Counted from the stretch's first letter, positions 12,888 through 25,771 are shown. The stretch: 64,000 bases of DNA from Cyclina sinensis (GCA_012932295.1 JAAONU010000001.1:49139134-49203133), one strand, 5' to 3'. Notes: a model not told the origin generated them from the letters alone. Program-made: numbers and translations.

Positions 12888-13546
12888 TCACGAATCAACA
12901 GAGTATGTTCTTGATTTCGGTTTAAGTAATGGCGTTTTCTGGCGTTCCGTTTTCGCTAACCTCATTACTGGCATTGATATTCTCCGGATGAAGGACTGAC
13001 GTTTTTCTTCAAGTTGAATCCTTTCTTTAATTTTCTTTTCTAACAACTGAAAGACCGCATCAATATTTTCACCTGTTTTTGCTGAGGTTGTCACAAACTT
13101 ATCTTCCCAGTCCATACACACGATGGATTCATTGACGGTTTGTTCACCACTTTGACATCCCTGGTCCATTTTGTTAGCCACGACAACTATTGAATATTTT
13201 CCATTCGTTTTGTGCTCTTTGATTTCATCTCGTAATGTTTTTACAACTTCAAAACTTTCTGCGTCACTGACGGAGTAAACAAGAACAAATGCGTCACCCG
13301 TTGCAATGGCGAGTTTGCGCATGGCCGGAAACTGGTGTGATCCAGATGTGTCCAGTATGTCAATATCAACAGACATGGTTTCAAATTTCATACTGTGACG
13401 ATGTAGTTCTTCGATGGTTTCCTTGTGACTTTCTGTAAACTTGTTATGAAGAAACTGGTTGATTATCGAACTCTTCCCTACACCAGCAGTTCCCATCACT
13501 ACTACGCGAAAATTCTGGCTCGCCGATTCCCGCCGAAAAGGCATCA
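12888..13546 (-). CDS. Ras-like small GTPase (RASD/Dexras-Ras-dva type), main coding exon
   Basis: Predicted small GTP-binding protein acting as a GDP/GTP switch. The residue numbers below count from the ATG at 13544 (218 residues). Seen: P-loop GTAGVGKSS (18-26), switch I with T43 in TIEELHR, switch II DTSGSHQFPAMRKL (65-78), base-binding NKMD (124-127) and SAK (154-156). DTSG instead of DTAG, and a non-Gln residue after the Gly, are typical of RASD/Rhes and Ras-dva proteins; the SH-FPAMRKL pattern recalls Ras-dva. The C-terminus is basic (about 173-212), has an RRIS motif (187-190), and ends YSVDS with no CaaX cysteine. The reading frame also opens at a GTG at 13547-13545, but its first G is the last base of a splice acceptor (TTTCAG at 13552-13547). 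The exon therefore begins at 13546, and spliced transcripts should read G|TG ATG. The coding part has no further intron. It is the only confident gene in the window. Whether the family is Ras-dva or RASD proper is uncertain. Confidence 0.93.
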
Positions 13547-14286
13547 CTGAAATTAAACGAAAACCATTTTAAAATAAATTAAATATCCTACTTTGCACGA
13601 TATGTAGTTACATTTTAATCCTTAAGTCAGGTATTGTCACTTTTGTCAAAATAAGAAGCAATAAAACAAATCTATAAAGTAATTGAAAAGGACAGCCGTG
13701 TCGTATCTGTATTTTGTTATCAGTAATGCATTATAACGTCTGCAGAAAAATCTGTATTGCCGAGGCATGTTTGCCGAGTAAACAATGCTGCAGATAACAT
13801 GAAGCACATTATTGACCATATTCCGCTGGTTTCCGGTAAGGCTGCTCCAATAAACTAAATCTGAACATTTCACCCCAGAATTAATACCTGATTTTCATCT
13901 TGTTTAAAGCAGACATCAAATATTTTGAGAGGAGAAGTGCAAAATTAAATCACACGCTTAATATGATGAAAAAGATCAATGTAAGTGAACTTCATTCACT
14001 TTAAAAATATAAAACTTAAAAATAAAAGTTAGAATAATTAAAAAAAGATACCAAATTAAATGCCTTTTTAAAGTCCAGTATACTTTATCTTATTAAAAAT
14101 GAGGAAATCGCACATAAAACGAAAAATACTTTAAACGCAATATCTGATTAATTACCCTTCATCTCTTAAATCCTTGTTTTGTCTAAGTTGTAAGAAGGAA
14201 ATAAATAGGTAGATGATATTTCTTTCTTATATAATAACACTACACTGCTAGCGGCAGCAACGTCTATACGTTATATCAGATTTGTT

Positions 14287-14323
14287 CAGTGTCTAGATAA
14301 GATTTATTGGGAAATCTGATACA
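14287..14323. repeat. Short block repeated at 18,741
   Basis: CAGTGTCT..AAGATTTA.TGGGAAATCTGATAC is shared with 18741-18776. Similarity fades on both sides, with weaker agreement downstream. Both copies lie in the putative GTPase intron and may be remnants of the duplication that made the promoter array. Confidence 0.5.
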
Positions 14324-15939
14324 TCGCCAACTGGCGAACTAGGTTTCTGCAATAATTTTTCCTGTTTTCTTGTCGTTCAAAAGGCCAATGGACCTTTTTA
14401 TGACTGAAAATAATGTGAATGTCTGCTTTAAAGACGAAATCATAGTAATAAGAACCTAACAAGGCTTATCTATTTAGTAAGAACACTGGCTTGTGATTAA
14501 GGAAATCGAAAACCTGAAAGATCTAAAACAGCAACAAAGCATTGTTTCCTTGTTGTAAATCTTGACAAATTAAGAAAACCGTTATGTAAGATGTTAATGA
14601 AGCAAGATTTTAACAGAATATTTTAAAATTTATATTACTGAGACATTTGAAAAAATATATAAAGCGAAACCAGTTATTTATTACTGTAGATGTTGAAAGC
14701 TGTAACATGATTTTGCATTTTGTAATTTTCGACCAGTTATTGAATTAATACAATATAAAGGAAGTCTAAGATATCTAATGTCTGTAATTAATTAATGCAA
14801 ATAATTGTTTATCATTCTCCTCCTATTTGAAACCTTTTATTTTGACCAAAAAGCTAGATGAATAAAAACAGCTCAAGAATTAAGACAGACGTTTAGTCAT
14901 ACATTTTCAAATGATGCGTGACGGTGAGGACATGTCTACGATTAATTAACAGAGCGTCACGTTTCAAGAAAAATACGAGACATGCAAACCACAAAATAGA
15001 ATAAAAGTAGATTAAAGCATTAGATCGCTAAAAATGAATCTATAGATAACGGGAAAAAATGATATACACAAAAAGCTGATAAATATAGTTGTTCATCACT
15101 GTCTTATTATATCTTGTTACAGAAATAAAACAAAATAAGGAAAATGGCATTCCTTTGATTCAGATGGTTCACCCCTCTCAAATTTAATTAAAGTATCTAT
15201 GTATGTAACAAGATGTACAAGTCATCACATAATGTTTACCGTCAAGGTATAAGCCAAAACAGTGTTTCTACTCCTTTGTACAAAATTTCATGAAAATAAT
15301 ACAAGGTCTTGAATATTCGCTTTATTACATATGATTTGTAATTAAACCTGTCTGCAATAAAGTCTGTGGGAATTTAATGTATAATTTACGAGTTAAATAG
15401 GAAGAAGACAAGGACAAACTTAATTTGCCTGTCAATTAGAGGATACAATGAAGTAGGAAAATCAGATTTTATTAGATGTATTCAAAATGGATCGATCAAG
15501 CGGAATAGAACCAGTCTGATTTTTCAAAAAATTGCTTAAATACAAGTCACCTTTCTTTATGTCTCTGTTTAGGTATAATTAAGAAGATAAGGTCAATTAC
15601 CACACACATTCACACACACAACAACAACAACAACAATAAGAGGAAATAGACATTGATTATAAGAAACTGGAAACCGGACACTTATTGCTTTTTTATCGTC
15701 GTTTTATACCATACCCTTGTCTTGATTACGGTTAGCAGAAGCCAGTACAAAAGGGTATATCAAATTACACTTTACTGATGTGTCTGAACAGCCTTAAGAC
15801 AAATACATAATTATTGTTTACACCGATGGATGCTCCCCGCGGCTAGAAAACATTGCCAGGTAAAAATGAATTAAAATAAATTGGGGTAATTCGACGAAAA
15901 AAAAGATTCTTTTTATACAGCTCAGGGAAATGCATGCAA

Positions 15940-16310
15940 GCTACCTTTATAATAACTCATGACTTTTGACCCCTTAGTGTGAACTTGACCTTCAGGCCAC
16001 TGACCTGGTTCGTGCGCGCGACACAACGCCTCATTGAGGCAAACATTTGAGGCAAATTCCTCCAACCAGAGTAAAAGTAACAGCACTGACAAGAAGAAAT
16101 TCAGCCAAAATGTGACCATTACCTTTGCTCTACCGGCTGTGTCATGCACACAACACACAGTCTCGTCTCACTGAGGCAAACATTTGTGGCAAGTAATTTT
16201 GAAATCCTTCCAAACAAGGCAAAGTTACAGTCCGGACAAGCAAACGTATAACAGAATGACGGACGGACAAAGCGAGAGCTATATGCTTCACGAGTTTATT
16301 TTCGGGGAGT
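15940..16310. repeat. Dispersed bivalve-type repeat
   Basis: It contains two related halves, each with the string TCA(T/C)TGAGGCAAACATTTG (about 16,031 and 16,168), and ends with GACGGACGGACAAAGCGAGAG. The mix of TGACC/TTGACCTTCA motifs and a terminal GACGGACGGAC run is typical, to my knowledge, of common non-coding repeats in bivalve genomes. It is not assigned to a named family. Confidence 0.45.
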
Positions 16311-17956
16311 ATAGAAACTGGAAGTTTTAAAACATGAACAGTCTTCTTTTTTTCAGTTTAAGATAAACGGGTGAGTCATGTATCTTCACATGCCAAAAAT
16401 GTTAATTAGTTATATTTATTTCGATTATTCTTTACTTTAAAACAATAATGTAAACAGAAATCATACAAAAGCTTGGCTTTATCTCTTCTAATATTACTGC
16501 CAATGCAATTAAAAATTAATCAATATATTTCTTCGATTATAAAATGAGACGAAAAGGCTTCATCATATTCTGTAATTTCTTATACATGTAGAATACGAAC
16601 AGTATTTCATTTTTGTACAATCTTGTTTAGAAAATACCGTTACATCAGCGGAGAAGGAATTTGATCACGTTTGAATTTCTTATTTACTCATCATATGTAC
16701 AGGCCAATTCCTAATAAATTCTTCTGATCAAGAATCCTGAAAATTGTATTTTTAATAATGAAAATACTTGTCGCATTTTTAATTTTAGGTATCTTTTTTG
16801 CATTATCTATAACAACGTAACTGACTTTACATCACTGCCAGATGATTCATCATTGATATTAACCTATTTATTTTTGTATATTTTTACAAATTCAGAAATC
16901 GAAAAAAAAAAACAATTTAGAGACTTGGGCATTCTGTCAATGACCGCTGGAACAAGGAGTAGGCATAAGTCGATGTTCTTAATTTCACGCCAACAACTGT
17001 CATCTCTTAAACTGTCAGCATATTCTCTGAAGCTTCTTACGAGTGCTTATCACGACACTGCTCCATAGTTTGTTGTCATTATCCTAAAAGTTTAAACATT
17101 CTGAGACATTAAGAACCCTGAAGAAGACATACGTATGTATTCAGAAATAGGAAATAATCAAACACATCAGCAAGTCTGCAGTTAGAATTTTATTCTAAAG
17201 ACATTCTTCTGACCCAGTCAATGGCCCTCCTGAGTTGGGCAGATATCTTGATATAAGAAAATGAAGAACAAAGAAAAACATGTTAAATGCTAAATTAGAT
17301 ACAAGTTCTTTAATTAAGAAAAAAACTTGAAACATTAGTGCATTCCTCAGTCTCACCAGTACAAAAATCCTTATGATCATTCATACGATCTTTTTTGTTT
17401 GTTTGTTTGTGTGTTTGTTTGTTGTTTTTTTTTTTACTTTTTGAATTCACAAACTACTAGCATTTTTTTGCTTAACAGATACGCAACAGATCTGCTTTAG
17501 CTTGAACAAATACATTCTAAAGAAGTTCAGTAAGTGAAAAAAGATTTTGCTTTTCTTGTAAATGTGAACATTATCAAAACAAGCATTCATCATTACTAGT
17601 TGGTTTTCACTACAGTTCTCTGATAACATTAATTAGTTAAATAAACATATATGTTCTCTTTATAATGTACCGCTGTGAAAATCAGTTGGTGCTCAATAAT
17701 TGTTAAAAAACACTTACATAAGGGTTTCAATGGTAATCATCACAAAACGTACCTCTTATTTGTGCTAATGAGGTTCGTCAAATTAAGGGAAGGACACTCT
17801 AGCGAACCCGGCCATCAGTGTTAACAATATAATATAAAATAATTAGAGACTTATAAATATACCAGCAAGGTTTAAGCATGATGTGAATACAGAATCCGAG
17901 GAGAGTATTGTATGCAGATGTGACGGCTAGCTAGATAGACGGGATGACCAACTTAC

Positions 17957-17990
17957 CTCATTAAATACTTCAACGTCGTGGAGCATATAT
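17957..17990 (-). other. Possible 5' UTR exon with a consensus donor
   Basis: The minus strand reads TTTAATGAG followed by GTAAGT (intron starts at 17956), a near-perfect donor. An ATG about 30 nt before the donor opens ten codons in phase 0. If joined to the acceptor at 13546 it would stop at the TGA of TGATG, overlapping the GTPase start codon. A short shared motif (GCTGTGAAAATCAG) lies about 285 bp away on the intron side, both here and at exon B. Speculative. Confidence 0.22.
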
Positions 17991-18740
17991 TTTGAATATG
18001 TTCGTATCTCAATCGATACTGTGCATTTAATCACATTTACATTGATTTTTTTAAAATCAGACTCAGCTTTCCGTTTTCAAGAAAGTAAAGCATTTCTAAA
18101 CAATAAAACATTCATGGATAAGAAAGTAAACTATTTAATTTGTTTTAACGCAATTATCAAGAACTTACTGAACAACTCAATTAGAGCGTATACAGACATA
18201 TGTAAGTGATTGTTAATCATAAATCCGACACTGTACCCGAAATCGTTATATCAAACAAAAGAATGTAAAATATTGTACGTCGTGGCAGTTATTTTTAGAA
18301 TTTGTGATCAGCGTTTGAAAAGGTAAAATTTCAAATAGAAATCCTTATTCCGTTAAGAGTCATTGTTTTGAAACGTTTTCATTACGCAGGCCGGTATTTT
18401 AACAGAACTACATGTGTTTGGTGTCTTTACGAGTTTTTATCCTTGAATGGTTAAATCTTTAGAATAGGTTAAAAGAATTAAAAAGGACCACAGGACTTGC
18501 CACAATTACGTTCAATTAAAAAATCTACGGGGAGAATAGTTATGACATCTTTAACTGCAAAAAAGAAACTGGTTCGATCACAGGATCTGATCTTATCTTA
18601 CCAGTTAAAGAAAAATCCAAACACTAGTAATATGACTGATATATTCATATATTGACTTAAGTATGAGAAAAAATATGCGAGGATTAAATTTCAGCATCAT
18701 TAACCAATGTCGGTTGTTTCAGCAGTAGAGAATATCAGCT

Positions 18741-18776
18741 CAGTGTCTCGCCAAGATTTAATGGGAAATCTGATAC
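18741..18776. repeat. Short block repeated at 14,287
   Basis: Partner of the block at 14287-14323. A GATGAATCTATGTTTTCC string further on (about 18,817) resembles one near 33,925, behind exon C. Confidence 0.5.
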
Positions 18777-20416
18777 AACACAGTCGTAATGTGAAACTGC
18801 TGCTATTGCAGTGTGATGAATCTATGTTTTCCTAAAGTCAAAAGACCTATTTTTTGGATAGAGTATCAATGACTGTTTAAAAGAAAATACACTAGGGAGG
18901 AGTAAAGCAATGACTAGATACGGTTTAGGTAAACACATGTTAAGAATTAAGACTAAGAATATTAATTAAGTTTCAATTTATTTCAGCAAACCTAAATGAA
19001 CATGTTAAAATCACAAACTTTTATGTGTTTCTGATCGAAATGCAAACAACACTGTCCTGCACAAATAATTTTCACAGAGTCTAAATTAAACCAACGTATT
19101 GTTTGGTTATACATTTGTTTACAGTAATTTTAGTATGTAAATGTCTTATAATGATGACATATTCTTAAATTTAATTATTCTTTTACCTCAACTGGGTCTT
19201 ACCAGTACTCTCCACTTACTTTTTTTCTAACCTAACTATGTTTTAGGGAAGCTGAGTTAGACATAATAAGATATTTCAAAATAAATTAAATAGAATTAAT
19301 CGCGCAAAGCTATCATTTCCCTTCACCAGTCCTGTATTATTGGATAACGTATTAGACAATATTTTATAAATTTTAAGTGAGGTTGTTTTTTTTCTTCATG
19401 AAATGTATTGAGATATGTTAATAAAGATGTGTTACCCTATCATAACTGAAATGCGAGTTTTTATTACCGCCTTTAGTACATGATGATGTTATCGTATTAC
19501 GGTTTCGTGGGGTGTACTATAACTTATTATTATCATGCCTTGAACCAGTCAATACTTTGTAATTTACTAACTTATTGCTAGATCTCTTGTAGCAACCACA
19601 TCATAACCCACCCGTTTCATTAAGAAAATGATCCTCGTCATAATATTCAGTGTCATTTTCAGCCCCGTTTATTGTTTGTACTGAATATTCCTAGAAACCT
19701 TTGAGCCTATTCGATAAAAAAGAATCAAATTTGTAACAGCTGCTGGAAGTCACAGTTTTACGTCTATACTATTTTTTTCTAATAGTGTTTTGAGATTATA
19801 ATCAAATGCTGTTGGTTATACAGCTATACTACTTTTTCTAATACTGCTTAGAGCATATAATGTAACCTTTTTGGTTATACTGCTAGGGGAATAAAGGCTT
19901 TTTTCCTAGACAGGAATTCACGTTTTTTTTTCGTCCAGAAATATATTTTGAGAATGAACTATCGTAACATCTTTTTTTGAACTTCGAGCAATGTTTAATT
20001 TATTAACGTGTTCTGAACACACAGATTAAATAAACAAAATGCATGAGAGAGCATGTTTGAATGTTGCTTGCATAATGCGTGCGTAAGGGAGGAAGGCAAC
20101 TTACTGAGTGTGAAGATGAGTGAATAAGTGAATGAATGAGATGTGTACGTAACAGAGGAACTAAGATTAAGTGTGTATAAGCGGCAGATCGTCAGTCAAT
20201 GACGATTATAATGGTATTTGTTAAAACAGTATGTAATATATTTCAAAAGTGTAAAACATAAAGGCCACACGGCACATCTTGAAATAATAAAAAACTAAAA
20301 TTGTTATTGCGCAAATAACATAAATAAGTAAGGGTAAATTCAATTAATAAATGAGCAAGCGTTCAAACTACCTTCAAACTCAAATTAGGGCAATGATTTG
20401 ATATAAAAGTGTATAC

Positions 20417-20444
20417 CTTGTACAGAATTATTTAATTTATCCAT
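20417..20444 (-). CDS. Alternative first coding exon A of the GTPase gene
   Basis: On the minus strand an ATG (20444-20442) opens nine codons, MDKLNNSVQ, plus one G, followed by a GTATAC donor beginning at 20416. Phase 1 matches the acceptor at 13546, giving G|TG = Val, then MPFRRES of the GTPase. The product would be 228 residues. Copies B and C have the same length, donor phase and near-identical peptide, with substitutions confined to residues 3 and 6 and to synonymous positions. This is too short to be found by ORF length; the evidence is the three-way comparison. The 5' UTR probably runs to about 20,573. Splicing to the GTPase is inferred from phase and orientation, not observed. Confidence 0.7.
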
Positions 20445-20599
20445 TTTAATACATCTATATATTTTCCAGTAACAACAACTCTCCATAAACTACACTGAAG
20501 CCAGAACCATTTGTTCCTTTTAGTAACAGTTTCTTCTAAGACGGCCTTTAGACCAACTATGGCACTGGCGCTTAATTACCTAAATCAATGTCTTCTATA

Positions 20600-20607
20600 C
20601 TTTTATA
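20600..20607 (-). promoter_or_regulatory. TATA box of alternative promoter A
   Basis: The minus strand reads CATATAAAAG. It lies 156 bp upstream of the exon A ATG and is followed by the conserved TAATTAAGCG block near the expected start site (about 20,570-20,575). The corresponding position in copy B also carries TATAAAAG. Confidence 0.6.
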
Positions 20608-20994
20608 TGGGCATAATAAATCATGGAGAGGGATATTGGAATTTTTTTTTTGTCGTGAAGAGAGACCTGTAATTTGCGAGATTTCGTATAGTAAATATAG
20701 GTATTTTTTCTTCTAGTCGAAACATGATTTTTTCAGAAGTACGAAAATTCAAAGAGTTCTAATATGGCGTATAACCTACAATTTTAAGGATGAAAGTTTA
20801 CGTGCAGATTAAGTTTGTTCCATCGTTACATACCTACCATTACATATTATTTACTGCAGTTAATGCAATAGGGAATACCAGCTTGTAAATGTCTAGCCAC
20901 TGATAATTAGAAAGTCGACTACAAAAAAAATCTTACAGATGACATTAGTTTTGTTATATGATTATTTATCCAAATTTCTTGTCCGTCCCCCTTT

Positions 20995-21033
20995 CCCCCC
21001 CCCCCCCCCCAAAAAAAAAAAAAAAAAAAAAAA
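20995..21033. repeat. C16-A23 homopolymer junction
   Basis: Sixteen C then twenty-three A, followed by (ACA)-like sequence. The minus strand is a G16 run. It is prone to sequencing and replication error. Confidence 0.85.
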
Positions 21034-22439
21034 CAACAACAAAAAACAAAAACAAACGTGTACAAATAGGAACAAACAACGTCAAACAGCGGAATTCATA
21101 ATTTTGAAACTGATTTGTTTTCAAATAAAGAATTCAAAAATTGGACTTAAATTAAAGACCAAGATTCACCTGCTGAGATAAAATATACCAAAATATCAGG
21201 AATTACATACATATGTTTTACAGTTTTTCTTTTAACAAGCATCTTAATCTAAAACAGACATTGGACATTCTTTATTTTTTATATTTTTTTTTAGATCTGT
21301 CTAGATATGCATTTAGGTGAAACCGTTGGTGTTTACTACAGGTTTGTGAATATGGGATTGTATTTAGCTATCCGATTAATTGGATTGAGAAGGGTCAATT
21401 TCACATATATGTAAATTCTGTTATTTTAGAGTATTTTATCTTTGTTAGTGAATCTGACCTTTTATTCATCGACAACGTTCACCTAGATATACGAAAACGG
21501 CTATTAGAACTAGAAAACATGGTATTTTAGCTTATTTCTTAATTAATCATGATTAGTTAATTTTAGTCACTTTTTATATTCCTCGATTTTGTTGTTTCAA
21601 ATCGAGAGAAATAGAAAAAGATAGATTTTTTCCGGTATTTCCAAACAATCAGATGTAATCCATTTTGAACTGGTTCGTACTGGTACGATAAACTAAGAAT
21701 ACGAGCTTTAATATTGGATAAAAGACAGTTTTAAGTAGCATAGTGCTAAGGAGCTTTAATACAGAGGATGGCTTACTACAATATATTTTATACAAATGCA
21801 CCAAGTAGCTTTGAAAGATATCTACAGAATGATAGAATAATGATCATCTCAAAAAGATCTATATTCAAGTTTTATAAAAGGAATTAAAAAGCATAAAATT
21901 TAATGAGTAAAACAAAATCAACTAAATTAGTTTTCTAAGGATATTCATTTCTTTACTGTTGCACAATGACGTCTCCATCCACAAAATTGACATTGTTAAC
22001 CTTACGAGTGTTCTGTTTTCTTTCGTTTTGAAAGAAAATCCAGAGAAGAGGGTAAAAAACAATCATTCATTACTAGTTACACCTACGGCTACATACTTTC
22101 ACTGCTATATGAAAAAAAATCATTTTAAATGTAAACAAATGTATTTTCACTAATATCAGATTGCTTTAAAGTTACTGCTTAGAAATAAAAAAGCAGACAT
22201 TAAATTTTTGAAGTATGCGTTGACCGTTTGAATTTGAAGACATTTTTCATAACCTTTCTTTTTAAACGAAACTGGAGTAAAAATGCCTGTCAAATAAGCT
22301 CAAACTTGCCAATCATGTTTAAAAACACAAACACGATAACACGTTTATGGGTTTTGGCAATGTATTTTGCCACATAGGGGAGAACTAAATTCCAGATTCT
22401 CATAGATTTCGTCAATATTCTGTTTTTTTTCTTCATTTT

Positions 22440-22884
22440 TGTGTCGCCTGCTACAAAGTAGCCGCGACATATAGGGATCACTTCTCCGTCGTCTGTCTGT
22501 CCGTCTGTCACAAACTTATCCGGACTACTCCTCAGAAACTACTGGTGAGATTTCATCCAAACTTTACAAGAATGATCAGTACCAAATCTTGTGCATATCA
22601 TCCGCATTTTCCAGTTCAAAGAGTTTTGTCATAGTTATGGCCCTTTAATGATTTTTTATTTTTAATGTTTGTCCGGACTACTTCTCTTATACTACTAAAG
22701 CAATTTAAATGAAATGTTACAGGATTGATTGGTACCTCAAGTACTTGCGCATGTCTAACAGGTTTTTCGGTTGAATTATTTTTGGCTGAGTTATGGCCCT
22801 CGAATAAAAAAGTGCGTTTTAGCCTACAAACTGTCCAATCACCTCTCAATACTACTGTTTAATTGGCTGTCATCAGGCGACACA
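22440..22884. mobile_element. MITE-like dispersed repeat with 11-bp inverted ends
   Basis: The left end TGTGTCGCCTG (22440-22450) is the exact reverse complement of CAGGCGACACA (22874-22884). The left end also has an internal hairpin (GTCGCCTGCTAC-AAA-GTAGCCGCGAC, imperfect). The interior holds two related ~170-bp halves, each with TGTCCGGACTACT-like or TATCCGGACTACT-like and GAGTTATGGCCCT-like strings. No coding capacity and no obvious target-site duplication. Confidence 0.5.
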
Positions 22885-25459
22885 TGTGATCACTGATCGC
22901 CCTTGTACTAGTTTCAACTCAATTGTGAAAATCTTGCTATAAGCATGTGTTCCTTTCACTTATCACATGAAGACACGTCATGATACTTCAAACATTGTTA
23001 CAATGTTAAAAGCAATACCGACGTCCAAGATAACTTAAGGAAACGTAAAATAATTTGTTGCCTGAAATGCATAAAACAGCATTTAACATTATTTCATAGT
23101 AGAATGTGAGCTGCAGCCTCGTTTCCCGGAATCCATTCATCTCAAGCGCCAATGTAACCAAAGAGATATCATTTGGTGTAATGTAAGTTTCAGATGTCTT
23201 TTGTCAGACTAAAATATTCAGTCAACTGCGATTATTATTAAACGGAAACATTATATGAAGAACAAAAGGAACATTATAGCTCGGCCCAATTTTTACTAAT
23301 GCTTGAAGCATACATTACCGCCTTCATTGGCAGACGTTGTGCTGCACCAGGGACGATTGCCGAAGAAAAAGTTATATAGCGGACATTTTCTCTCATACTA
23401 AATACCGGTGGTTAATGTACCTGTCACCTCTTGAGATACCAGACACTATTTGACAACATTAAGCAAGCACTTAATTAGACAGTTAAATGACGTTTGGTGC
23501 AATTAAGCAAGATATTCTGGCATTTAGAGACAATAAATCTCAAGGATAGATATCCACTCTTGCACAACAAAGTAAATCAAGTCTTAGGTGAATTCACAAG
23601 ACATATCTTTACCGATTATTCTATGAATAATCTGACTGCAGAATAGTTTTTCCTTTATACCTTTATACCATATTCATCTTAAGTTCTGATTAACGAGTAA
23701 GACAACAAAGTTTTGGTTATGTCCATGTCTTACATTTTACTCAATGTAATTTCTAGCAAGATACGCAATATTACATCTCTCCTATTTACGTATTAATCTA
23801 GATATCATACAACTTACTTTACCAAGTAAGACAAATTACATCTTTACATACTTCAGCTTCAGACTACAGACTTCAAGATATAATATCATATTCAGTAAAA
23901 TTCAGTGTGAATGGAAAGTATACTGACATTGTCGAATGATTTCGTAGACTTTGGTCTAACGTCGAATGCATAATCAAGAGTATGTGTTTGAATATTAGAA
24001 TAATAAGCTTGTTAAAGAATTATATGAATAATTCGATAGTTATTCCATGATTGGGATTTTAGACATTTATTTTGTGTAAACGCTGCCTTTGCTTATCTTA
24101 ATAACAATAGTCCTGTTAGAATATAACAATATGATGCTCTATTAAAGTTCCTGGAAACCATTGTTATTTTATTATTGCATGGAACATTGAATCACTACCA
24201 GTCGGAAGGAAAAACAACATGGAAACCACATCTGTCCAGACAAATTTAACTGTGCGTTATCTATTTGATTTGTAATGGCAAAATTAAGATGCACTATTGT
24301 AGTATTAACTAAAGTGGTTCAAAATAATTTCATTAGGCGGATTGCTGTCACAAATTATAATGGTATAATCTATTATTGCATTTGATTATTACCGTTAAGG
24401 AGGGCTGCCAGAAGCATTGTAAAAGTTGTAAGAAGTAGACGCGTAAAATGATTCCAGAATTATTAAATATTTTATATCTATACAGATGTAAAACGTGATT
24501 CTGTAATTCTGCAAAACGTAATTCTAGTTGCCATAGAGTTCCATGAGAAATGGAATATTTAGGAAATACTTTGATAAAGCTTCACATAAGGAACATTTTG
24601 CAAAGTTTCACAGATTTTGATTCAGCAGCTTCGTTAGAGATTTCATTTAAAGCAAATAATAGTTTGACCACCGACAAAGACCGGCTAAAAACTGTTCAGG
24701 TGAGCTAAAATCAATGGCATTTCTATTTCTACTTTATTCTAAATACGCTGGAAATACGTTTTGAGTTTAATTTCTTCGTGGCCTCCGTTTATTGTCGTAA
24801 AAGGCACAATCTTTTAAAAGCAATTCAAACAAATGCTTAAAAACGTCATAAATAAAAAGAAACTATGCTGACAAGAGAAAAGAAAAGTCTCATTCTATCT
24901 CATTCTGCAATATTCTGTTACCTGTCATTCAATATTAAAAAAGAGAACAGGAGGTCAATGCACAAAGTTGATCATTTAACAGAACTGATAATTAATTAAA
25001 CAGCATTTAAAGGTCATTGTGTTTTAAGTCATGTATTTCATTTGATTGGTTAGAGCAATTTCATTGATGCAGTCAACAGCCCGTCTTGTCACCTGTTATT
25101 TGCAACCACAGCAGCAAGACGACGGAACGTACCATGGAACCGCACGAGTACAGAAGCTGATATCGTAGGATTCTGACCCAAGCCTGGTAGAGGGCTATTG
25201 TATGTGTCTTACAGGCAAGAGTTCTAATGTCATTGCAATTCCGAAAGAGTAATTCATTTATTTTTTGTTCTCTATTCACGATTTTGTGAATAATTGACTT
25301 TCCCATAGTTTACCAACAGGATTTGTTATAGTATTGTTTCTTTTAAGTAAGATTTGCAATTTTCATTTTAATCCGTTTACAAACCTTTTCAATAGGTAAA
25401 TAAGCACTGCAAAATAAAAAAGCGAACCCTCTCGTTATTTATATCAAACTAGTTGATCT

Positions 25460-25771
25460 GTTACGGTGGCGCTGAGTCATGCTATGTTACGGTAGCGCTG
25501 TGTCATGCTATGTTACGGTAGCGCTGAGTCATGCTATGTTACGGTGGCGCTGAGTCATGCTATGTTACGGTAGCGCTGAGTCATGCTATGTTACGGTAGC
25601 GCTGTGTCATGCTATGTTACGGTAGCGCTGAGTCATGCTATGTTACGGTGGCGCTGAGTCATGCTATGTTACGGTAGCGCTAAGTCATGCTATGTTACGG
25701 TGGCGCTGAGTCATGCTATGTTACGGTGGCGCTGAATCATGCTATGTTACGGTGGCGCTGAGTCATGCTAT
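25460..25771. repeat. 26-bp minisatellite, 12 copies, with AP-1/NF-E2/ARE-like cores
   Basis: Twelve head-to-tail 26-bp units begin at 25460, 25486, 25512 and so on to 25746. Eight carry GCTGAGTCAT, which fits the NF-E2 consensus YGCTGAGTCAY and, on the other strand, the antioxidant-response core TGACnnnGC. Units 2 and 6 read TGTGTCA, unit 9 TAAGTCA and unit 11 TGAATCA. The shared variants in units 2 and 6 suggest a 4-unit (104-bp) higher-order duplication. It lies in the putative intron of transcripts from B and C and about 4.9 kb upstream of promoter A. Confidence 0.9.

Larger units (their letters stand above)
13547..20416 (-). other. Putative intron shared by all GTPase transcripts
   Basis: This lies between exon A and the GTPase acceptor. 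The acceptor TTTCAG has a T-rich tract before it. No other coding exon is recognised. It contains a dispersed repeat (15.9-16.3 kb), short (CA)n/(ACA)n repeats near 15.6 kb, and a ~36-bp block shared between 14,287 and 18,741. Confidence 0.45.

Noticed and set aside
13545..13547. GTG as the start codon of the GTPase frame
   Set aside because: The G belongs to the AG of a splice acceptor; eukaryotic initiation is better explained by the upstream ATG exons or by the ATG at 13544.
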